DNA of 6,404 nucleotides from Tardiphaga sp. (GTDB lineage Bacteria > Pseudomonadota > Alphaproteobacteria > Rhizobiales > Xanthobacteraceae), in contig JAQGJF010000062.1 of the NCBI GenBank assembly GCA_028290765.1, positions 1-6,404 of the forward strand, given 5' to 3'. The position numbers were made by a program, and so were the translations under genes. The notes under the pieces are model-generated. The model was not told the origin of the DNA. It saw only the letters and a list, made by a program, of their open reading frames with translations, and did not search any database. Position 1 is the stretch's first letter. Every line of letters begins with the position of its first letter. Shown here piece by piece: positions 1 through 6,076 of the stretch.

Positions 1-73
1 AAATACGGGTGGTTGGATCGTTTGCTGCAACAAAGTGCCTGCCGGAGAGGGTCCGTCGCAGCGGAGATAAATT
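1..73. other. Window edge; possible 3' end of an upstream gene
   Basis: This stretch is too short to assign. On the plus strand one frame ends with TAA at 68-70, three bases before the next gene. A second frame ends with TGA at 75-77, which would overlap the GTG start at 74 as GTGA. Either could be the tail of an upstream gene in the same operon, for example a sensor kinase partner of the response regulator. Neither peptide tail resembles a recognisable kinase C-terminus, so this is only a possibility. Confidence 0.25.
63..66 (+). promoter_or_regulatory. Ribosome binding site GGAG of the response regulator
   Basis: GGAG lies seven bases upstream of the GTG at 74. It supports that non-ATG start: the next methionine in frame is around residue 82, which would remove most of the receiver domain. 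Confidence 0.6.
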
Positions 74-703
74 GTGAATCGCTCGAGGGGCGAAATTTTT
101 GTCGTCGACGATGATCCCGCGGTGCGAGAGACACTGTCCATTGTGTTGACCGGAGCGGGTTATCAGGTGATCTGCTTTGCGGATGGCGCCGCTCTGCTGG
201 CCGTTACGCGCAACCAGAGTCCGGTTTGCATCCTGCTGGACGTCAATATTCCCGGTAGGTCGGGGCTGGATATTCTCAAGGAACTTCATGGCGAGGATTA
301 TCCTGCGCCGATCTTCATGATGTCCGGCCAGGGCGATATCCCGATGGCGGTCAACGCCATCAAGAATGGTGCGCTCGATTTCATTGAGAAGCCTTTCAGC
401 GGCAAGGAAATCATCGCCAGGGTGGACGAAGCCATCGGGGCCTTCGAGCGCCGGCGGTCGTCGGTGGGCCAGGTCTCCAAAATAGCCAACCTCCACTTTC
501 CCGGGCGCGAACCTTTGACGCGCCGCGAGCGGGAAGTGCTGGAACATTTTTCGTCGGGCGCTTCCAACAAGGAAGCGGGCAGGCTGCTTGGAATAAGTCC
601 CCGGACCATCGAATACCACCGTGCCAACATCATGAAGAAGCTGGGCGCGAAGAACGCCACCGATCTTATCCGAACCGTCCTGACCGCGGCAGGAGAGACC
701 TGA
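74..703 (+). CDS. FixJ/NarL-type two-component response regulator
   Basis: This is a cytoplasmic DNA-binding response regulator of 209 residues, the usual length for the FixJ group. Residues 7-122 form a receiver domain. It shows the acidic cluster D12-D14, the likely phosphoacceptor D56 in LLDVNIPG, the switch residue S84 in MMSGQGD, and K106 in the EKPF motif. Residues 148-202 form a LuxR-type helix-turn-helix (LTRREREVLEHF, then SNKEAGRLLGISPRTIEYHRANIMKKL). Phosphorylation by a sensor histidine kinase should promote dimerisation and promoter binding. The gene starts with GTG behind a well-placed GGAG. All key residues are present, so it should be functional. No kinase gene is visible; a partner could lie upstream of the window. 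FixJ is a family resemblance only: its target genes and signal cannot be read here, and many paralogues of this type exist in alphaproteobacteria. Confidence 0.95.
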   Translation: MNRSRGEIFVVDDDPAVRETLSIVLTGAGYQVICFADGAALLAVTRNQSPVCILLDVNIPGRSGLDILKELHGEDYPAPIFMMSGQGDIPMAVNAIKNGALDFIEKPFSGKEIIARVDEAIGAFERRRSSVGQVSKIANLHFPGREPLTRREREVLEHFSSGASNKEAGRLLGISPRTIEYHRANIMKKLGAKNATDLIRTVLTAAGET

Positions 704-730
704 GCAGGCGCCGGTTCGCCATGCGTCGTT

Positions 731-749
731 GGCCCCTGTCGAATGGGCC
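731..749 (+). terminator. Weak hairpin, possible terminator of the response regulator gene
   Basis: GGCCC at 731-735 pairs with GGGCC at 745-749 across a 9-base loop, 28 bases after the response regulator stop codon. The stem is only five pairs and no T-run follows, so it does not fit a classical intrinsic terminator. It may be incidental in GC-rich DNA or assist Rho-dependent ending. Confidence 0.2.
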
Positions 750-760
750 GGTGTCGAATG
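737..760 (+). repeat. Short direct repeat TGTCGAATG x2
   Basis: TGTCGAATG occurs at 737-745 and again at 752-760, a 15-base period. The first copy lies mostly in the loop of the 731-749 hairpin. The repeat is exact but short, and could be a binding site pair or chance. Confidence 0.4.
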
Positions 761-873
761 CCGCTCGCGGTGCTTTCTGCATGTGAGCTTTTGCCTTATT
801 TGTATCGATCGCGGCCCGCTCTGCGTACGAGCACGAGCGACATCGTGACATGCCCGACCCACCCCATGCGGTC

Positions 874-880
874 AGGAGGA
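874..880 (+). promoter_or_regulatory. Strong ribosome binding site AGGAGGA
   Basis: AGGAGGA, a near-perfect match to the anti-Shine-Dalgarno sequence, stands ten bases before the ATG at 891 and fixes that start. It is the best ribosome binding site in the window. Confidence 0.75.
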
Positions 881-890
881 AGCGGGCATC

Positions 891-1631
891 ATGAGCCTTT
901 ATTTCGAAGAACTGGATTATCGCCCGACGCCGATCGGCGCGCTCAGCCTGCGGCGCCGGAGACAGCTCTCGTCGGGCATCGACGTCTACGAGATCAAGCT
1001 CGGCGACGAGTTCCTGATGTCGAGCCTGTTCACGGCGGCTGAAATTGCGTTGGCGCGGTTGGGGCTGGCGTCGCTGAAAGGACCGGATCTCGATGTGGTC
1101 GTGGGCGGGCTCGGGCTCGGCTATACCGCGCAGGCCGTGCTGGAGAATCCAGCGGTGCGATCGCTGACCGTGATCGACGCCCTTTCCGAGGTCATCGAAT
1201 GGCACCAGCGCGGATTGCTCCCGCTCGGCGAACAATTGATGGCAGCGTCACGCTGCCGGCTGGTTCATGGCGATTTCTTTGCGATGGCGGCGTCTTCTGA
1301 AGGCCTCGATCCCGAGGCACCGGGCCGTCGTTTCGATGCCGTGCTGGTCGACATCGACCACTCGCCGGACAGCTTGCTACATCCGGGTCACGCGGCGTTC
1401 TACCGCCCCGACGGGTTGCGGCAGCTTGCTGAACATTTGCGTCCCGGCGGCGTTTTCGCCCTGTGGTCGAACGACCCGCCGGATGAGAGGTTTAGCGCCA
1501 CACTGGAAAGTGTGTTTCCGACCTCGGATGCGCATGTCGTGACGTTCTACAATCCGCTTCAGGATCGCGACGCCAGCAATACCGTCTATGTCGCCGTCAA
1601 GTCCGATCTTATCACTCGGCAGCTTCCTTGA
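891..1631 (+). CDS. Spermidine-synthase-like (aminopropyltransferase-fold) protein
   Basis: This is a 246-residue cytoplasmic protein with a class I SAM-dependent methyltransferase / spermidine synthase Rossmann fold. Residues 35-60 (GDEFLMSS and following) match the position where spermidine synthases carry the substrate-loop DEF motif. Residues 68-84 form the first strand and glycine loop (VVVGGLGLGYTA). D96 in TVIDAL ends strand 2 and should hold the ribose of the nucleoside. HGDFF at 126-130 and FDAVLVDID at 148-156 are the next two signature strands, followed by HAAFY at 167-171 and a LRPGGVFALW strand at 183-192. Spermidine synthases transfer an aminopropyl group from decarboxylated SAM to putrescine. 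However, the GGGDGG loop, the Tyr/His after DEF and the TDP-type catalytic segment of true enzymes are not present in standard form, so the substrate is uncertain and it may be a methyltransferase. It is slightly shorter than typical spermidine synthases (about 280-300 residues). Its final 20 bases overlap the RND permease gene on the other strand. Confidence 0.85.
   Translation: MSLYFEELDYRPTPIGALSLRRRRQLSSGIDVYEIKLGDEFLMSSLFTAAEIALARLGLASLKGPDLDVVVGGLGLGYTAQAVLENPAVRSLTVIDALSEVIEWHQRGLLPLGEQLMAASRCRLVHGDFFAMAASSEGLDPEAPGRRFDAVLVDIDHSPDSLLHPGHAAFYRPDGLRQLAEHLRPGGVFALWSNDPPDERFSATLESVFPTSDAHVVTFYNPLQDRDASNTVYVAVKSDLITRQLP
1612..1631. other. Tail-to-tail coding overlap of convergent genes
   Basis: The stop of the spermidine-synthase-like gene (TGA at 1629-1631) lies beyond the stop of the minus-strand permease gene (TCA at 1612-1614 on the plus strand). 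The last 20 bases are therefore coding on both strands. There is no space for a terminator between the genes, so transcripts from both sides should run into each other. Confidence 0.85.
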
Positions 1632-4600
1632 CCGCGCTGTGCGCCAGATCCGGCCGTTCGTCGTCGGCATTCCCGGTACGGCCCCAGCCCGAAAGCGCGT
1701 TCGAAAGCCGGTCGAGGTAAAGATAAACCACCGGCGTCGTGAACAGGGTCAGCGCCTGGCTCACGATCAGTCCGCCAACCATCGCATAGCCCAGCGGCTG
1801 GCGGATTTCCGATCCGGTACCGGTGCCGAGCATCAGCGGCACGCCGCCCAGCATCGCCGCCATCGTCGTCATCATGATTGGGCGGAAGCGGAGCAGGGCG
1901 GCCTTCCGGATCGCTTCCACGGGCTCCAGGTGGTCGTCGCGTTCGGCCGAGATGGCGAAGTCGACCATCATGATGCCGTTCTTCTTGACGATGCCGATCA
2001 GGAGAATGATGCCGATCAGCGCGATCAGGCTGAAGTCGAAGCCGAACAGCATCAGGATGGCCAGCGCGCCGACGCCGGCCGAGGGCAGGGTCGACAGAAT
2101 CGTCAACGGGTGGATGTAGCTCTCGTAGAGAATGCCGAGGATCAAATAGACCACCACCAGCGCCGCCATGATCAGCAGCGGCACGGTACCGAGCGATTGC
2201 TGGAAGGCCTGCGCCGTGCCCTGGAAGCTCGAATTGAGCGTGGAGGGAGCGCCGAGTTCGACCATCGCCTTTTGCACGGCGTCGGTCGCCTGGCCCAGCG
2301 CCACGCCCTGCGCCAGGTTGAAGCTGATCGTGATGGCCGGAAACTGGCCCTGGTGGCTGATCGATAGCGGGCGTACCGGCACGCTGGTCCAGGTCGCAAA
2401 GGTCGACAGCGGCACCTGGTCGCCCGTCGCCGGTGATTTGATGTAGATCTTGTTCAATGTGTCGAGGTTGCCCTGCAGTTCCGGCAGCACCTCGAGGATC
2501 ACATGATAGCTGTTCAGCTGGGTGAAATACTGTGTCACCTGGCGCTGGCCGAACGCGTCATACAGCGTGTCGTCGATCAGTTGCGGCTGGATGCCGTAGC
2601 GCGAGGCGGTGTCGCGGTTGATCTTCAGTTCGAGCGTGGTGCCCTTGGTCTGCTGGTCCGTCGCCACGTCGCGCAGCTCGGGCAGGGTCTGCATCTTGGC
2701 CAGAATCTTCGGCGCCCATTCGTTCAACTCGCCGAGGTTGGCATCCTGCAGCGTGAACTCGAACTGGGTTCGCGTCGGGCGACCGCCGAGCCGCACGTCC
2801 TGCGCCGCCTGCATGAACAGCCGGGCGCCCTCGACCTTGTCGAGTTTCGGACGCAGCCGTGCGATGATCTGCTGGGCGGAGGCATCGCGTTCATTGCGCG
2901 GCTTCAGCGTGATGAACATGTTGCCGTTGTTGCCGGCCCTGCCGCTGCCGCCGATGTTCATGGCGATCGATGCGACGCCCGGATCGGCCATGACGATCTT
3001 GCCGAGTTCCTCCTGATGCCGTTTCATGTCGGCGAAGGAGATGTCCTGATTGGCTTCGGAAGTCGCGCTGATCAGGCCGACGTCCTGCTGCGGAAAGAAG
3101 CCCTTCGGGATGATGACGAACAGATAGACCGACAATCCCAGCGTCGCGAAGAAGATCGCGAGCGTGGTCAGCTTCCAGCGCAAGGCGAGATCGAGGCCGC
3201 GCTCATAGGCGCGCAGCATCGCATCGAAGGCGCGCTCGCTCCATTGATAGAAGCGGCCGTGCCGGGCCTCGTGGTGCGAGCGCAGGAAGCGCGAGGCCAT
3301 CATCGGGGTCAGTGTCAGCGACACCACCATCGACACGAAGATCGTCATCGCCAGCGTCACCGCAAATTCGCGGAACAGCCGTCCGATGATGCCGCCCATC
3401 AGCAGCAGCGGGATCAGCACCGCGACCAGCGAGATGCTGATCGATACGATGGTGAAACCGATTTCGCTGGCGCCTTTGAAGGCGGCGGCCATCGGTTTCT
3501 CGCCTTCCTCGATATAGCGCGTGATGTTTTCCAGCATCACGATGGCGTCGTCGACGACGAAGCCCACCGCGATGGTCAGCGCCATCAGCGACAGATTGTC
3601 GAGCGTATAGCCGAATACCCACATCAAGGCGCAGGCGCCGAGCAGCGCCAGCGGGACCGTGACGGTGGGGATCACCGTCGCCCAGAAGCTGCGCAGGAAC
3701 ACGAAGATGACCATGACGACCAGCGCGATGGTCAGCAGCAGCGTGGACTGAACATCCTCGACGGCGGCGCGTATGGTCTGGGTGCGGTCGCTGATGACGT
3801 CGATCTTGATCGCCGGGGGTATGGCGGCAACCAGCCGCGGTAGCAGTGATTTGATCTTATCGACCGTGTCGATGACGTTGGCGCCGGGCTGCTTGAAGAC
3901 GACCAGGAACACGCCGCGCTTGCCGTTGGCCCAGGCGGCCTGCTTGACGTCTTCCGGCCCTGAGACGGCCTGGCCGATATCACGGATCCGCAACGGGCCG
4001 CCATTGCGATAGGCAATGATGACGTCGTTCCAGTCCTTGGCGTTGATCATCTGATCGTTGGCGTAGATCGTGTAGGCGCGCGTTTCGCCGTCGATATTGC
4101 CCTTCGGGCTGTCGACCGTGGTGATGGTGATCTGGCTGCGAACGTCTTCCAGCGACAGGCCCTTGGCCATCAGCTTCGCGGGGTCGACCTGGATGCGGAT
4201 GGCTGGTTTCTGCTGGCCGCCGATGACCACCTGGGCGACGCCGGTGATCTGGCTGATCTGCTGGGCCAATTGCGCATCGACGGCGTCGCTGACTTCGGTG
4301 AGAGGCAGTGTGTCGGACGTCGCCGACAGCAGCATGATCGGCGAATCGGCCGGATTGACCTTGCGATAGGTCGGCGGACTCGGAAGGTTTTTCGGCAATT
4401 GTCCGCTGGCGGCATTGATCGCCGCCTGGACGTCATTGGCGGCACCGTCGATGTTGCGGTTGAGGTCGAACTGGATGGTGACCGCCGCCGTTCCGAGGTA
4501 GCTGGTCGAGGTCATCTGGGCGACGCCGGGAATCTGCGCGAACTGCCGTTCCAGCGGCTGTGCCACTGAGGACGCCATCGTTTCCGGGCTGGCGCCCGGC

Positions 4601-4758
4601 AGGCTGGCGGAGACCTGGATGGTCGGGAAGTCCACCTGCGGCAGCGGGGCAACCGGCAGCAGCGGGTAGGCGACCAGGCCGACGAAGAGAATGCCGGCCA
4701 TCATCAGCGAGGTGCCGATGGGGTAGCGAATGAAGGGTGCGGAAATGCCCTCGCTCAT
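1612..4758 (-). CDS. RND multidrug efflux permease (HAE-1 family, MdtB/MdtC-like)
   Basis: This inner-membrane proton/drug antiporter is 1048 residues long, full size for the HAE-1 family. The layout is classic: a membrane segment at about 12-34, a first periplasmic (porter/docking) loop at 35-337, five segments at about 338-487, a segment at 530-552, a second periplasmic loop at 553-860, and five segments at about 861-1016. The proton-relay acids are the pair D403-D404 in VGFVVDDAIVMLEN (segment 4), with the matching lysine of segment 10 in GIVKKNGIMM (K925/K926). QPLERQFAQIPGV at 67-79 and LPSPPTYRKVNPADSPIM at 125-142 resemble MdtB/MdtC of E. coli more than AcrB. It lies directly behind the adaptor gene with a 4-base ATGA overlap (4755-4758), implying translational coupling; the only Shine-Dalgarno-like element is a weak AAGG about ten bases upstream. 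Unlike E. coli mdtBC there is only one permease, so it probably forms a homotrimer. Substrates cannot be read from sequence. Confidence 0.95.
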   Translation of the reverse strand: MSEGISAPFIRYPIGTSLMMAGILFVGLVAYPLLPVAPLPQVDFPTIQVSASLPGASPETMASSVAQPLERQFAQIPGVAQMTSTSYLGTAAVTIQFDLNRNIDGAANDVQAAINAASGQLPKNLPSPPTYRKVNPADSPIMLLSATSDTLPLTEVSDAVDAQLAQQISQITGVAQVVIGGQQKPAIRIQVDPAKLMAKGLSLEDVRSQITITTVDSPKGNIDGETRAYTIYANDQMINAKDWNDVIIAYRNGGPLRIRDIGQAVSGPEDVKQAAWANGKRGVFLVVFKQPGANVIDTVDKIKSLLPRLVAAIPPAIKIDVISDRTQTIRAAVEDVQSTLLLTIALVVMVIFVFLRSFWATVIPTVTVPLALLGACALMWVFGYTLDNLSLMALTIAVGFVVDDAIVMLENITRYIEEGEKPMAAAFKGASEIGFTIVSISISLVAVLIPLLLMGGIIGRLFREFAVTLAMTIFVSMVVSLTLTPMMASRFLRSHHEARHGRFYQWSERAFDAMLRAYERGLDLALRWKLTTLAIFFATLGLSVYLFVIIPKGFFPQQDVGLISATSEANQDISFADMKRHQEELGKIVMADPGVASIAMNIGGSGRAGNNGNMFITLKPRNERDASAQQIIARLRPKLDKVEGARLFMQAAQDVRLGGRPTRTQFEFTLQDANLGELNEWAPKILAKMQTLPELRDVATDQQTKGTTLELKINRDTASRYGIQPQLIDDTLYDAFGQRQVTQYFTQLNSYHVILEVLPELQGNLDTLNKIYIKSPATGDQVPLSTFATWTSVPVRPLSISHQGQFPAITISFNLAQGVALGQATDAVQKAMVELGAPSTLNSSFQGTAQAFQQSLGTVPLLIMAALVVVYLILGILYESYIHPLTILSTLPSAGVGALAILMLFGFDFSLIALIGIILLIGIVKKNGIMMVDFAISAERDDHLEPVEAIRKAALLRFRPIMMTTMAAMLGGVPLMLGTGTGSEIRQPLGYAMVGGLIVSQALTLFTTPVVYLYLDRLSNALSGWGRTGNADDERPDLAHSAVKEAAE

Positions 4759-5930
4759 TCCTGCTTGACCTTGGTTGGGGCCGCATCCGAACTCGCCACC
4801 GCCGTACTGACGAGGCTGCCCGGCTGGACCTTGTACTGTCCCGCCGTGATCACCTGCTGTCCCGGCGACAGGCCTTCATCGACCACGGAGCGGCCGTCGA
4901 TCGATTTTGTCACCTTGATCCTGTGCAGCTCGGCCTTGTTGTCCTGATTGACGGTAAAAGCGTAGAGGCCGTCGGTGCCGTGCTGAACCGCGTCGTCCGG
5001 GACGACGGTGGCGTCCTTGAGGATCGACACCAGCAAACGCGTCGAAACCGCCTGGCCGGGCCACAACGCATGGTCTTTATTCTCGAACGCCGCCTTGAGC
5101 CGGATGGTTCCACTGGTGGTGTCGACCAGATTGTTGATCAGCGACAACGTCCCCGTCGATAAAACTTTTTTGCCGTCGGTCGACATCGCGATCACCTTCG
5201 GCGGTGCCGTGGCCAGCGCCGCCTTGATCTGCGGCAGCTGTTCCTCGGGCGCCGTAAAAATCACCGCGATCGGCTCGATCTGGGCGATGGTGACGATGCC
5301 GGTCTGAGTCGCGGAATTGACGATGTTGCCCTGGTCCACCTGGCGGAAGCCGGTGACGCCGGCCAGCGGCGCGCGGATGGTCGCGTAGTCGAGCTGGGTC
5401 CTGGCGTTGGAGATCGCCGCCTCGTCGGCTTCGATCTGGGCCGTGAGCTGGGTGACGGTCGAGCGCTGGGTATCGGTCTGCTGCTTGGTCGCGAACTCGC
5501 CGAGCTTGGTGTAGCGCTGCAAATCGAGCTGGGCGTTGGCCAGATTGGCCTGATCCTGCGCTTTCTTCGCGTTAGCCTGGTCGTAGGCCGCCTGGAACGG
5601 TCGTGGATCGATTTCGGCGAGAATATCGCCCTGTTTGACGAACTGGCCTTCGTTGAAGGCGATCTTGTTGATCTGGCCGTCGACCCGGGTGCGAACGACG
5701 ACCGTATTGAAACCCTGCACATTGCCGAGACCGGTCAAGTAGACCGGGAAATCGGCCTTTTCGATTGGCGCGGTCTTTACCGCGACGGGAGGGGGACCGC
5801 TGCGAGCTTTCTGGGCGTTATTGGCCTGCTCGGCGTGGGGGACGACGAAATACTTCTGCCAAGCCACATAACCGCCCGCTGCCACGAGAGCCGCGGCCAG
5901 CAAAACCCAAGTGGTACGTGATTTGGCCAT
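4755..5930 (-). CDS. RND efflux membrane fusion protein (periplasmic adaptor, MdtA-like)
   Basis: This 391-residue adaptor links the permease to an outer-membrane channel. Residues 7-24 (WVLLAAALVAAGGYVAW) form an N-terminal hydrophobic anchor. No lipobox cysteine follows, so it is held by a membrane segment rather than a lipid. A low-complexity linker runs to about 47. The two lipoyl half-motifs are around 75-108 (VRTRVDGQINKIAFNEGQ, then GDILAEIDPRPF) and 185-215 (IRAPLAGVTGFRQVDQGNIV). Between them lies an alpha-hairpin at about 111-184, rich in A, Q and K. A beta-barrel follows at about 219-310 and a membrane-proximal domain at 310-376. In the hairpin tip, R139 and L143 of the channel-contacting RxxxLxxxxxxS pattern are kept, but the serine position is Q150. 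An in-frame TGA just upstream fixes the ATG start; the Shine-Dalgarno sequence is weak. It is the first gene of a two-gene operon with the permease, and a divergent MarR gene faces it across 146 bases. Confidence 0.95.
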   Translation of the reverse strand: MAKSRTTWVLLAAALVAAGGYVAWQKYFVVPHAEQANNAQKARSGPPPVAVKTAPIEKADFPVYLTGLGNVQGFNTVVVRTRVDGQINKIAFNEGQFVKQGDILAEIDPRPFQAAYDQANAKKAQDQANLANAQLDLQRYTKLGEFATKQQTDTQRSTVTQLTAQIEADEAAISNARTQLDYATIRAPLAGVTGFRQVDQGNIVNSATQTGIVTIAQIEPIAVIFTAPEEQLPQIKAALATAPPKVIAMSTDGKKVLSTGTLSLINNLVDTTSGTIRLKAAFENKDHALWPGQAVSTRLLVSILKDATVVPDDAVQHGTDGLYAFTVNQDNKAELHRIKVTKSIDGRSVVDEGLSPGQQVITAGQYKVQPGSLVSTAVASSDAAPTKVKQE

Positions 5931-5987
5931 CTCAGCTCACGGGTTAAAAATTGGTGATCGCACTTCAATTCGGTTCCAACGCTCCGA

Positions 5988-6017
5988 TATATAATGTGCG
6001 TGCACTTGATGTGTAAA
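5988..6017 (-). promoter_or_regulatory. Predicted sigma70-type promoter of the efflux operon
   Basis: Read on the minus strand, TTTACA (6017-6012) is a five-of-six match to TTGACA. Eighteen bases later comes TATATA (5993-5988), a four-of-six match to TATAAT. Transcription would begin near 5981 and give a leader of about 50 bases before the adaptor ATG. The -35 lies inside the inverted repeat at 6010-6021, so a bound repressor would block polymerase. Alternative -10 registers (TTATAT at 17 bases, TATATC at 19) are possible in this AT-rich run. Confidence 0.5.
5990..5995 (+). promoter_or_regulatory. Perfect -10 box TATAAT, candidate promoter of the MarR gene
   Basis: TATAAT is an exact -10 consensus on the plus strand and would start transcription near 6002, giving a leader of about 75 bases to the ATG at 6077. 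The expected -35 position (about 5967-5972) reads AATTCG, a poor match, so an activator or a different sigma factor may be needed, or this is not the real promoter. It overlaps the -10 of the opposing efflux promoter, so the two would compete for polymerase. Confidence 0.35.
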
Positions 6018-6021
6018 CACA
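5996..6021. promoter_or_regulatory. Candidate operator: two GTG-N4-CAC inverted repeats
   Basis: GTGCGTGCAC at 5996-6005 and GTGTAAACAC at 6011-6020 share the form GTG-N4-CAC and begin 15 bases apart. The second extends to the 12-base imperfect-centre palindrome TGTGTAAACACA (6010-6021; arms TGTGT/ACACA). This one covers the predicted efflux -35, and the first lies between the -35 and -10. MarR-family dimers typically bind such short palindromes in their own divergent promoter regions, so autoregulation plus repression of the pump is inferred. Which protein binds is not shown by the sequence. Confidence 0.5.
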
Positions 6022-6076
6022 CTATAGCTTGAGGAAACCTTACAAATCGGAAAGCTTTGGGGAAACGCGATCGCTC

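Larger units (their letters stand above)
704..890. other. Intergenic region between response regulator and spermidine-synthase-like gene
   Basis: These 187 bases hold no supported gene. They contain a weak GC hairpin at 707-720 (GGCG, 6-base loop, CGCC), a second at 731-749, and a 9-base direct repeat at 737-760. The ribosome binding site of the next gene ends the region. Around 788-815 there is a local AT-rich patch (TTTTGCCTTATTTGTATCG) that might hold a promoter for the downstream gene, but no well-spaced -35/-10 pair is convincing. The in-frame stop TGA at 846-848, with no start codon between it and 891, rules out an N-terminal extension of the next gene. Confidence 0.6.

Noticed and set aside
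707..720. Hairpin GGCG-6-CGCC right after the response regulator stop
   Set aside because: A four-pair stem with no T-run in GC-rich DNA is not enough to call a terminator.
743..1042. Plus-strand open frame of 99 codons starting in the 704-890 gap
   Set aside because: It overlaps half its length with the supported gene at 891 in another frame, lacks a convincing ribosome binding site, and shows no domain.
666..1235. Minus-strand open frame of 189 codons across the response regulator / spermidine-synthase-like junction
   Set aside because: It overlaps two well-supported plus-strand genes, has low-complexity Arg-rich composition and no recognisable domain.
2503..3843. Long plus-strand open frame (446 codons) opposite the RND permease, and a similar one at 1588-2367
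   Set aside because: The predicted proteins are dominated by His, Gln, Asp and Arg with no domain. This is the typical antisense shadow of a GC-rich membrane-protein gene, and the minus-strand permease is unmistakable.
6067..6074. Perfect 8-base palindrome GCGATCGC just before the MarR start codon, and AAAGCTTT at 6051-6058
   Set aside because: Short palindromes of this kind are frequent, neither is repeated or shares the GTG-N4-CAC form, and no hairpin or known site type is supported.
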